The notes beneath the pieces were generated by a model. The model ran no database searches. It saw nothing but the letters and a program-made list of their open reading frames with translations, and was not told the origin of the DNA. Below are positions 9,767-21,700 of a stretch of 64,000 bases of DNA, in pieces. The stretch covers positions 12,566,001-12,630,000 of the forward strand of contig NC_135558.1 of assembly GCF_964340395.1 (NCBI RefSeq). Reading direction: 5' to 3'. This DNA comes from Glandiceps talaboti (lineage: Eukaryota; Hemichordata; Enteropneusta; Spengelidae). Numbering within the stretch: the first letter of the stretch is position 1; the number at the start of each line of letters is the position of its first letter. The translations under genes were made by a program, and so were the position numbers.

Positions 9767-10050
9767 CACAGGCATTTGTTTCCCGAGTTATGTCTCAGAA
9801 TATTTCTATCAGATTACAATATAATGTCGATAATATCGTTAATATTGACGGTAAAATTACACTTGTTTCTGTGATCGCGCAGGTTCACTCAATGTGTATG
9901 TGAGTGAACCTGCGCGATCACAGAAACAAGTGTAATTTTACCCCTTTCGTATATAGTTGCTGACTACGTCAATATTAACGATATTATCGACATTATATTG
10001 TAATCTGATAGAAATATTCTGAGACATAACTCGGGAAACAAATGCCTGTG
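9767..10050. repeat. Long near-perfect palindrome upstream of RPL5
   Basis: Left arm 9767-9891. The right arm is in two parts: 9901-9941 pairs with 9851-9891, and 9967-10050 pairs with 9767-9850. The loop is 9 bp (9892-9900), and a single 25-bp asymmetric insertion lies at 9942-9966. By eye the arms match at essentially every position over about 125 bp. The palindrome sits only about 90 bp upstream of the RPL5 start region. It is probably a young foldback or MITE insertion; no coding capacity. Confidence 0.92.
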
Positions 10051-11320
10051 GTAATAGTACATTGCGTTATATACTTGATTGACGCAAACGTGGGTGTGTA
10101 GACCAACAACTCCAGTTGTCTGAGTTGGAGTGTTTGTTTATTATTATTAAAGCAACGGATTTTACGAAAAAATCGAAATAAGTAGTTTACACGGTAAACA
10201 TAGGAATGATTTTGGTAACACCGACCCCACATTTCAGAATATCAAGTATCATGATGACCAGTAAACTTCAAGTTGAGACAAACTAAAATTCATGTTGGAA
10301 AAAATAAGAACTTTGTACACGATTGAAGAATAAAAAGGTACAAACGTATACAGTTGTACAGAAGACAGATTTTCAGAATGAATGGATGATTGTCTCTAAA
10401 ATTGAAAGTACTGGTAGTTGACTTGTTCATCCTGATATCCTCTCTCTAAATTAATTTTGTGTTCTCCAACTTTTTCGTGATCAAACTTTGTGACCAAACC
10501 CAGCTAGTGATCCAAACCTGCCAAAATCCCAAAATATTGCAATATGTTGACAAACGAGCTGGTAAATGGTTCAGTACCTCTTTCAAGACTGTTTACATAT
10601 GGACATCAAGACATACGGCATGCACGATTTGTAGAACGGTCAAGGATTATTCAGCTAATCAGATTAAGTGCAAGTTTCATGAGGAACACGGTATTATAAA
10701 CCATGTTCGATATGTACAGCCTGCTTCAGCGTTCTGCTGTTTCTTGTTTTTTCGGTAAAACGTTGATTTTGATTTTTAAAAATCAATCATGGCGTATTTA
10801 TATTTCCATTGTGGATCCAATATCAATTTGAGGTAATGAAAATTATACTTATACACTGAAGAATGCAGGAAAACTTGCTTGCAAGCCAAAAAACAAAACA
10901 AAACAAAACTAGCTCTAATCACTGATTGCAACATGAAAGCTTGTCTTTGTCTTGCCACTCTTTGTACTTTGTGAGACAAAAAGATTCTGGTAAACGTTAT
11001 GTCATCACCAGAATTGTTCCCATTAACCCTTGGAGGAATTTTTTTTAAATGGCTGAACACATGTCAAGTACAGTAGAGCTTCTTTACAAGATTTCAATTT
11101 AGTAATGTTATTTTATCACCAGAATTGTTCCCATAAACCCTTCGAGGAATTTTTAAAAAGATGGCTGAACACATGTCAGGTGCAGTAGAGCTTCTTTACA
11201 AGATTTCATTTTAGTTACCAAGTTACCAATCAAGGAGCTATCTTATCACCCAAAACATTTGTAAATCATTGATGACAGTAATTACTATAATCAATATCAG
11301 TGCTGAAGGCAGAAATAAGT
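10051..11320. other. RPL5/CCDC18 divergent intergenic region, part 1
   Basis: No gene. A local tandem duplication covers 10995-11220: 'accagaattgttccca' and 'gtagagcttctttacaag' each occur twice, about 118 bp apart. Open frames of 94-99 codons here have no recognisable protein features. Confidence 0.55.
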
Positions 11321-11324
11321 CTGA

Positions 11325-11450
11325 CTAGACTTTTCCTAGACTGTAAGATATATACGTCGTGACTTTTCGCCCTCACCGGCCTCCTCTCAGGGGTTGGCCG
11401 ATGTGTGAGGGCGCTCCGTCACGGCGTACTTTACAGACAAGACTCTTCCT
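11325..11450. mobile_element. Small foldback MITE ('TGTAAGGTAC' family), copy 1
   Basis: The ends 'agactgtaag...tacgtcgtgac' and 'gtcacggcgtactttacaga' are inverted copies, with inner inverted 'gccctcaccggcc' and 'ggccgatgtgtgagggc'. A second copy lies at 32094-32177. Confidence 0.7.
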
Positions 11451-12667
11451 AATTAAAGCAATTTATTTACACACCATCATATTCTCAAGAAAATATTATT
11501 ATTTCCACATTGCAATGGCGGCCAATTTGATGAATACTACGTAAAACTCGTTAGAACACGTTGGTCCTATTCATTTTATTTTTCTTCTTGATTATCTTAG
11601 ACTGGATTGGAGTTTTCTTGAACACGATAATGATAAACGTTGAAAAATGGCATTGCCTGGCCGACGTTCTATTTAAAAAGATCCTCCACCAGGACTGTTT
11701 ATTCTATCGAATACCATGCTATTTTTTCTTGATGAGTGTTTTTTTTTTTTTTTTTAAATGACTCAAAAAACCACAAATTAATTTGATACGAGTATAGTAT
11801 AGTTATTTATGCAAACAGCAAGCATCCTATTGTACAGAAGGTCAGTTATATAAACCATTCTTTAATTTCGATGAATACGTCATCATCTGCAAAACGGGTA
11901 AGTTTTAGTAAATTTATATTTCACTTGCGAGTGGCAGAAAAATGATGCTTTTTTAGAAATTATAATTAAAATAGTATGTAATGTAGATATATTACTAAAA
12001 AGGAGATTATTTCTTAATTGTAAATACAATTGTACTTTATTTTGTTTTGTTGTGATATAAAACTGTTATTAATCCCAGCCTAAAAAAAATCATTTCATTC
12101 CATCTATATTTACCAGTACTATTGAATCTTCGAATGTGCGACTCGGAGTACTTCTTGAACTCTTGACCCAATTCGAACTTTTTTGACCTTTGACTTTAAA
12201 TCATGTGACTACAATGTCCAATCAAGACAGGCGGCGGTTTCAAAATAAAGTTACGAAAATCAAAATGGCGACAATAACACACTTGAATTGAAAACCATTC
12301 ATTCATTCATTGTAACTTCTACATCACACCTAGCGACAACTTTTCCCGCGAATACATTTTCTTGATCCGGAAAGAGTTTACGAATTCCGTTTACCAGATG
12401 TCCATGTAGTAACATTAGCGACGCTCAGTTTCATTAGTAAATCACTAGACACTACATGTATTTCATCTTCTAGATATTATTGAAAGGAAGTCCATCTTCC
12501 CATCGCCAGCGCAACGGGGCCACACCACCGGTCGGCTTATTACAGGGCATTTGATTAATTTCTAGTGTGTTGTCTTGAAATACGTGAGCCGTGGACAATT
12601 TGATATCAAAGGAGGTCCAAACGACTGTGTACGGACTTGTCCGTAGGAGAATAACACACGTTTCAAC
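11451..12667 (+). promoter_or_regulatory. CCDC18: CCDC18 upstream region
   Basis: Holds 'caaaatggcgac' (12261-12272, YY1-like) about 400 bp before the CCDC18 ATG, and a similar 'aatggcggcc' near 11514-11523. The last ~300 bp before the ATG are richer in CpG than the surroundings, as expected for a promoter. No TATA box is evident. The start site is not determinable. Confidence 0.4.
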
Positions 12668-12771
12668 ATGTCAGACGAAGATGCCTTGATGCGAAACGTG
12701 AGTGATTTGCGAAGACGACTGCAATATACGGAGAGAAGTTTGCACAATCTATCAAATCCGGATATTACAAG
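12668..12771 (+). CDS. CCDC18: CCDC18 exon 1 (residues 1-34)
   Basis: ATG in context 'tcaacATGtc'. It encodes [20 protein letters not shown] at the start, resembling the vertebrate N-terminal LLANVASLRHEL segment. Ends in phase 2 before gtaatg. Confidence 0.85.
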
Positions 12772-15700
12772 GTAATGTGTGTTTAGAATAATTCACCGAC
12801 CTTCAAGTGACATTAACCAAATTGCACTGTGTGAATGTAGTCCAACCAAACCCACAATTTTGTGGTGGATTTGCCAGTCGGAAATACTACATCGTACATG
12901 TACATGTACCGTTGTACCGTTACACACTATCACACACCACAAGATCTTGAGAATCAGTGTCATAAAAATCAGTGAGATTTTATATGTAATGTGTCATTGG
13001 TTTATTATGTTTGAAAATTGTATAAAATGATATTTCGCAATCAGAATCAGCAATATCATTAAATATTTCGAATAATTTTTGCATGTACAGGGTAAATTGA
13101 AATTGAATTTGAAGGACTGACTCGCTGTCAGAACTTGCTTGTGGTCCCCTGGGCCCCTTGTTGGACAATGAATGCATAGAGCCAGCGAGCTACGTTATTT
13201 ATGGAATTGCCCATTTTGCAATGATGTTTGGGAAACTGTTGGCACAGTTATCAGATTGTGTGTGTCTCTAGTGTTTCAATTCATAATCCAACACATCCGG
13301 GCTTTGTAATTTGCCATTGATGTAGTTATGACCTCTCAACACAATGAAGCCAGAAAATATTGAATTATATATTCATTGATTTCATTCAATTTAGAGTGCA
13401 AGGTTTTAGATATGGATGAATGCCTAGTCCTAAATGTGTAGCGAATCTATCTATGTAACGCTTGTTTGATTTTTAATTTTGCGTTGATATTTTGATATAA
13501 ATTAAATATAAAATATTGACAATATATATTACTGTTATTCATCTTGACACATGTAATTAGCAATAGCAGTTAATCAATTATAACTATTATTAGCAATTAC
13601 CCTAATTAATTAATTAATTATTCATGCTAATATTATAATGACAAGAGTCCCTTCATCAGAGGTGTCTAAATGTATCATCCATTGGATTTGTGAGTGTGCA
13701 TCGGCAGAGTCCTGTCTAAGTCACCAACCAATCGCATTCAATCATAGACAAGGAATAGAATTGCTTTCTCAGTGATTCAAGGTATAATGGTCAGAAAGAC
13801 TAATTCCTTTGAGGGATCCCTCTCCTGGAAAATCCTTGAACAAATATTGAGTTACTGAGAAAATGGAAGAAACAAAGAAAAACACAAATGTTGTTAAAAT
13901 TAGGTTTAGATAGATTATATGATCTGGTTTATAATGATGTAGTGGCAAATTATAACAAGGAGCATGCCATGGAGGGTGGGGTGGGGGGTGTCAAAGGAAG
14001 TATTTCCCAATAGCCTATTGTGCAATAATTTTTATTGTACCCCCACCCCTACACACACAGTCATGCATATTCTGACAGACAGGAAAGTAAATTGGAGTAT
14101 ACATAATTAATTTGTGAAAATTGTGATGGGTATTATCATCCCATGGAATAATTTCCAGGGTTTACAATGATGTTTTCAGACAGGTTGATGTAGAGGTGAA
14201 TGTACCTGACTTGATTAAGCCAATGAGATTCTTACATGTCATATCTGACATAAACTTACACATATTTAACACCCTACTCAAGATCATCAACTGTTAGTTT
14301 GGTCAGCACTTAGCAGTCAAATCATCAATACTGATGATATTGAGTTGGTTGGGTGTATGTATAGAGTTTGGCGCCCCCTAGTGGTCAGGATAAGTTAGGT
14401 AAGATTTTATACAGACTGTACGTCTCAGATGTGACTTGTTTAGACTGTACAGTAACACAGGATGTGAAGGATTCCTAACACTGACAGTGGATTATGTATA
14501 ATTTGTCACCTGGATGATAAAGGTACGGTAAAATAATTGATACATGATTATTCTAATTTTTTACAAATGAGGTATATACTGTACTTGTATATTGTATTGA
14601 TCAGGGGTACCAATGACAGCTCTGCTGAGAAAGTGATAAGGGCATGTGCGTGTAGAATGTTTTTTGCTTCGCAAAGACAGAAAAACGTCAGTTAGAAATT
14701 TATATGAAATAGTTTTAGACGTAAATTTAATTTATCACAGTCTCAGTGAAGACCTCGTATGTAGTCTGTGAGACATATCATGTTGTGTCACATACCCTAT
14801 CAGCTAGCACTCTACTAGAGAAAGAGCTGAATGACATGACACACCATACAGTTTACTGTTATGTGTTACCTTGATATTTATTGTAAAGTAATAATTTCAT
14901 ATTATACTGTAACCCCTCTTTTAGTGATTATGCTGTTACAACAAACAATTCTTATATGTGGTATTCCTCCTGCCAAACATCATAGCATTACAGCTATAGT
15001 TTCTACAGAAAAAACATGTAAATAGAGATATTGAACTACTTATAGTGAAGTGTGCTTTTACTACGAAGATATATTTATTAAATCACAAAGGCTTTTTGTG
15101 GCCACATGCTCACACTACCCTTAGGCTAAATATTAATGGAAACAGTGAAATTACCAGTTACAATGCACATGACTAGTATGTTTATGTAATATGTTTGTGT
15201 ATATCTTAAAATACAGGGTATAGTAAATGGTATTATTACATTATGTACCAGAGATTACTTACACCGGTGCATGCACATTATAACTAGTGATATTTGCATG
15301 GCAGTGTAATACCGAAAATATTATTGCATACCTGCATGCAAATGATATGCAAATGAAGACATGATTGTCCGTTCTACCAAGAGCTTGTGATCGAATAGTG
15401 TTATTTTTTATGGAAATTTGTTGTTTCGGATAAACATCTGTAAAATAACAGAATCCTATGATGTTTGAGTGTCAGTGTAGGAGTGTACTCGAGGTTAATT
15501 GCAGTGTTTTCTGCTTCACTTCCAGTCACTACAGTACTTCCGCAGAAAACACTGCAAGCTCTTGTGCAAATACTCTGAGTATGCCACACTGACTTACTAG
15601 TCTTGTTTAAGCAGTACTTTCTTCAGGGAAATCAAATTAATAAGTTTTCAATTTTTTTAATGGACCTTTTTTTTTACATTTTTGTAATTTCTGATGGAAT

Positions 15701-18700
15701 GTAAATTTTACATGGTTTCTCTAGTACTTCAATTTTTTTTTTTTTTTTAAACTTCGGGCAAAAATATGAAAAAACCAGTATTGAAACTAACATGTACATG
15801 TCAGTTCCTTTCATGTACATTACAGACACACTATTGTTGCTTATTGTACTTGTTGATGTTCTATCATAAAAAGATTTGTTCGAAAATATTAATTTTCAGT
15901 AAAATTTTAGATTTACGCATTTTCTGAAGTGTAAATACATTTCAATGTGACAGCTTTTTTCAGCGAAAATTAAACCAGTTAAAATTAGAATATTTAACAC
16001 TAGTAATAACGATAAAAATGTGTCAACATTAGGAGGAATTCTTTGAAGGTGTTGACCCATCTTAAAGAGGTCATGAAACGCTAAGTCATCTTCAAACACA
16101 CAGTACATGTTCAACTGGTTTCCTAAGCACATGTTCCACAGGTGGTGTATTCAGTGATAGAGGAATGACAACATGTCGGAACAAGTTTGTTGCTGTGATA
16201 CAGTGTGTCGAAAAAAATGGTCAGATTTCACAATATTTTATCAGTATGGCAGCAAAAGTTTTATACATCTTTTGTGGATTGAAGATAAAATCTGACTTTC
16301 TCTTTCACTTCTGAAATATTTCATAATTGATATATGGGGTGGGGGAGTAATTTTGTTTATTGATTTTGTTTATGTGTGAATTGTTTCAATATTTGGCGAT
16401 ATCAGTAATGAGTTTGATAAACTTAAATATCAATGTAGAATTACATAGTCTCACTTCATTGATAACTATTCATAGTTTGATTCATGATTTTGAGGAGAGA
16501 ACTGTTTATCAATTGAAGCTGTCACTTAGACATAGCCCCTCCCTTGACAAGTTACCATGCAACAATAGCTGAGTGAAGTATGCCAGTCTTAGCTGTAGAG
16601 CTACTAGCTATTGAGTTGTAGACGAATTGATACTTTGAAATAAGATACTATTTACTGCAATGTATCAATGTCCCGTACACTATCCCGGCCAACCCACGGG
16701 CCAGTTCAGGTAGGCAAGTTTTTATCATTTCCAATAGCAACGGATTCCTGTAGGGCTTAAGATATTTCCAGCACCTAGAGATATGTGATACTTGTAAGTT
16801 GTATGTGAGTTCTCAGTAGAGTTGTTAAACCGTTGCTGGTAAGTTTGTCGTTCATCTGTCTTCGTCCAAATTTTGACATGACCTCGAGGACTACGAGGAA
16901 GACATGAACTTGACTGTGTAAAAATCACAATTTGTTGAAGTCGTTGCAGGTAGATATGTTGAATTATGTAGCTGTATGTAGAATGTAGCAAGACTAGTAT
17001 TGTAGTTATTTCATCTGGCATCTTGCCAAGCTTGGGTAGCCACTTGTTGAATTCTTATTCAGTTAGATAAGGTATTTGTATGTACATGTCTATCCACAAC
17101 ACATTCTCTATACTAGCACACTTTTTGTTCAACATTTTTTTCCAAATTTTTCTACAACTCAAAAATCCTGACTGTCAAGATGATAATGTTTTGTATTTTT
17201 TCACTTAGATGAGTTCTGACATGTTGTCCCGACATGAATTTTAATACAACCTTGATAACGCTACTACCCCTTTGCATGTTGTTATACATTCTATTGTAAG
17301 GTTGGGAAGCGTGTGTTTTAATTAAAAGAGGCTGTTTTTGCCCAAGGATTTTAATTTTCAAATTATTTCACAAAACTAAATGAAGTAACTGACAGTAGAG
17401 CAGTGAGTGGTATATATCTTTTGCTTTTGATTTAAATGACAATACTCATTGTTGCCAAGCTTTGGAGTCACCTAGTCAATTGTCTGACGTGACCTTTGTC
17501 TAGAAGTGCTTGACCAATACATTGATTATTATGTTCTATTTTCACTATTGTTGTTTTGGCATGTCAAGATGGAAAATACCAGTTGTTTGTTTGTTGGTTC
17601 AAAACAGATTTACTCTTAGCACTTCAGTATTTATGTTAAGCTGTTAAAATCTACCTGAGTTCCCCTGTGTGTCTTATTAGAGTTCCTCAGCAAAGTTTGC
17701 TACATTGTCTGTACAAGTTATGAGAATGTACACAAATTTTGCGAATTTGCCCTCATTGTTACCAGTGTTCCAAAACCTTACCAAAAATATGAGGATGATG
17801 CAAATGAACTGTGATAGTGTACCCCCTCCCCCTGTGTGCCCCCTCCCCCTGCCCTCATTTTAGAATAACGTCCCTTTAGTTGTAACTTTATCATATTTAG
17901 TATTGCTGTCTTGTAAAATTACTTTAATAGCTGTGTTTGTTGTATGTGTTGTCACTCAATGGTTGAGGTCTGTGTACAGCCTGCAAGTTTACTACAGATA
18001 TTATATACATCAGTGTGCCCTCTGAGCCAATTTGACACACCACTGATTCGCACAATTTCTAATGACATATACCAAAATTTGGTGTTCCCCTATCTCTTAA
18101 TTACTTATGTGGTGACTCTCAAGAAATTCCAGTTTTTTTCATTTTGACTCAAAACAACAAAATTTGGCTATCTTTAGAGGGCACACTGTTGGTATACATG
18201 TACGTGGATCTTATTGAGAAAAAAGTTACCCTTTGTTGATGAATTCATGGAAACCCATTCTAGCAAACCAGACCTTATTTTTAACCTTAGTCGTTGCTGT
18301 AAAAGCGACTGTAGTTTACTACGGCGCTGAGGAAACCTTATCGAAGAGATTCCTGATATGATGACGCCGATTAAAGTCTAGAGTATTGACTCAGTAAAAG
18401 AGAAAAACAGCCTAGAGACAGACATAAACAAACAAAATGGGTGTCAACTTTGTATTAAACATTAAACATTTGTATTGGTTCCAGGGGATACTATTTGAAA
18501 ACATCCATTTCCTCGTTTCTGCACTCCTTTTTTACAATTCATAACATTCCAGTCATCAGAAAAAATATGGATAGTTTAGCCATGGAAGTACTACCCATAA
18601 GTTTAGCCATTAGGAGCACTGTTCAGAAGTTCAAGTTCATATGTAAATAAGGACCAGTAAAGAGACTGTATAATTAATCTAATGTCCATTCAGTAGCTTC

Positions 18701-21700
18701 TCACTGTTGTATCAACTTGTTGCAACAATAGTTTTAGTTTGTGTGTATTAGGAAAAACTGAAGCCTCGGTTTCCAGAGTTATAATTGAGGGCAGTAGCAC
18801 ACTTTGAATGAAGAACTAGGTGACCTAATGATACAGCAGATTTTAGTCAAATTGTACCACATGTACTTTTGCCAGCTATTCATTATTTGTGCTCATTTTC
18901 AGTTCTCGAAGACTTTACAGACAACCTGACGAGGAGTCCTCCAATTCCGAACAATATGCTACAGGTATATCTATGGACGATTTAATGTCAGACACTGCCA
19001 GTGAGGGCGCTATTGGAAAAATGAACGGCCACGGTAGACACGGAAGTATGATGAATGCATCATCCTATGGCAATATAAGACAAGGATTCTCATTGGTAAG
19101 AAGCTATGATGGACATCTGCAATAATTAATTCTCTAGTGGGAAAATTCATTATACCCACCCCCACCCCATCCTCTATGCCCCGCCCAATAATAAATGACG
19201 ATAAATAAGAATGAATACCTTTCTGAAAAGGAAAGTTTATGAAATAATCAGTTATAGATATTAAAAACTCCCACAATCTGACAAATAACATTCCATCATG
19301 AGAAGTCAAATGGTCACTTCTTGTTACAGTAGTGAAACATACTCCCAGGAAATGATATGATGAATTTTCCAAAAACAAATTTTTCCAAAATTTCATTTTG
19401 AACACTTGAATTTATGCAACTTTTGATCTCTGAATAATGGAACTTCAAAATAAAGAGAGATCTTTGTATAATAATCCTCACACAAAGGTTTGGTAGTTGT
19501 GTGACAGTCCTAAACAAAATAATGATCCCATTTTAACAATTCCCATCACTCCACTGATAAGATAGTAGTAATTCAAGACATTGGATTCAAATATTCAGTT
19601 TCAGAGTCTACCGACATTGATTATAAATTTGCGTTTTTATTGACTTTATTTTCACAGCAACAAGGATCCAGAACATCGTCCTACACTTCAGTCAGTGGTA
19701 GTGAGTATGACGACGCTCTCAGGAAAAAACTACACATCCTCAGGGACGAAAATTCCAAACTTATCAGCCAAAATCATGAATTAATGAACCAACTTGAAAA
19801 TGCAGAATGTGAAGTGATGTCCAAAGATAACCAGGTAAGTTATGGAATGAAATGTGCCAAGTGATTATTGCCTGGATATCTGTAACTTTGCACTATTTTT
19901 GTTAATTTTAGCCTGTTGATAAATACACAGACAGCAAAACTTTACAGGAAGTGACTCAATACTTCTTAAAACTGATGTACCTGTTAACTAATCATTAATG
20001 GTAATGTGTACCCTGGCTTGATGTCTGTATGTAAACAGTTATGAAAGTGGCACAGACCATTGTTGGTCAACAAGTGGTAAATTTGTAGTATGCTGGTAGG
20101 ATTTGTCCACTAGATAAATCATAATTTAGTAAGTACAGCAACATAAAGGTGTTGAAAATAGTAACAAAAATTATGAAATTGTTCCACTTTAACTTAGCAC
20201 TTGACTTTAAAAAGGAATGAAAGTGTCTCTGGAATAATCATAAATTCATTCAAGATGCTTTGAAGCCCAGGAAAAATACTCTTTTAAAAAAATTTTCTGC
20301 TGCCTTTTCTAAAAAGCGAGATGAAATCTAGTGTCGAGCAGTCAACATGACTCTGTTCTTCATATTTCACCACTTCACCCTTATTTAGTATATATAAACT
20401 TCCAGAAAGTCATGAAGCAAGGGATAAGGATACATCAAATTTTCACCAAGACTAAAATCTAGGCAATATTCGACTATTTTGACCCCTAATTCTCATTAAA
20501 ACAATGAATGCTATATTGAAAGTACCATAATAAGAATTTTAAAGAATTCTGTCAGTTTCACGACTATTATATGAATAGAACATCGTTGCCAGTGTTTTGC
20601 CTGTTGTCATGGTAACCTTTGTAAATTTAACTACCAGTAACCCTGGTAACTGTAACTGTTCAAATTTTGGGAAGTCATTTTTTCTTGCAATAGTTGTAAT
20701 ACAGTGTATGTATGTTTTAGCAGATGGTGGAGGCATTGTTAGCATAGCTTACTGTTTGTAATTTCAATGCATACACATTTTATGAGACATGATATTGATA
20801 CAATAATACAACCTAGACTTGAAAGTGTAGGGTGTAAAGTAGAGTATGAACAGATTATGGTTGACAGACAGCTTTATAGTTGACTGTTATATTGTAATGG
20901 CAGTATCAAGGTAGTTTATTGTTGTAGTGGTGTTTAGCTGCCATGACTGAGTACACAGACAACATGCTGTGACTTGCTGTCTGTTGTTTGAATAGTAGGT
21001 TTATGTACCTTTCGTGTGTTGATATCATGAATGGGTTGTAGGTTTCATCACATGCCCTCTACAGCAGTGCTCACAATCAATGGTTGTCTCACATCCACAG
21101 ACTACTAGTTGTTGTCATGGGTTACCATAATTTACAGCTGATAGCCAAAATTGTAGAAGACAAGATGAACGTATTTGGATAACATACATATTTCCAGTGT
21201 GGTTCTCTGTTTTCAGTTCATGAATACATGTATTGGACTATTGGACTACATCCTTATGCTACAAATTTTGGAAAGTGGTAGTCCACTGGGACTACCAAAG
21301 AAATAAGTTAATTTCAAGCCTAGCCGAGACCCATTTCATGTGTTGATGTCATCATCTATGTGTACATTTCATGTGTTGATGTCATATATGTGTACATTTC
21401 ATGTGTTGATGTCATCATCTATGTATGCATTTCATGTGTTGATGTCATCATATATGTGTACATTTCATGTGCTGATGTCATCATCTATGTATGCATTTCA
21501 TGTGTTTATGTCATCATCTATGTATGCATTTCATGTGTTGATGTTATCATCTGTGTATGCATTTCATTTGTTGATGTCATCATGTATGTGTTCATTTCAT
21601 GTGTTGATGTCATCATATATGTGTACATGTCATGTGTTGATGTCATCATGTGTGTGTACATTTCATGTGTTGATGTCATCATATGTGTGTACATTTCATG

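Larger units (their letters stand above)
12772..18902 (+). other. CCDC18: CCDC18 intron 1 (6.1 kb)
   Basis: Largely unique AT-rich sequence. It contains an (ATTA)n patch near 13607, two octamer ATGCAAAT motifs 11 bp apart (15336, 15347), a hairpin at 15498-15556 and the MITE at 18011-18188. No coding exon recognised. Confidence 0.7.

Noticed and set aside
10459-10758. 99-codon frame between RPL5 and CCDC18
   Set aside because: Composition is not protein-like, no family recognised, no splice or poly(A) context; likely chance.
15336-15354. Two octamer ATGCAAAT motifs 11 bp apart
   Set aside because: Short motifs in AT-rich intron sequence occur by chance; no other support for an enhancer.
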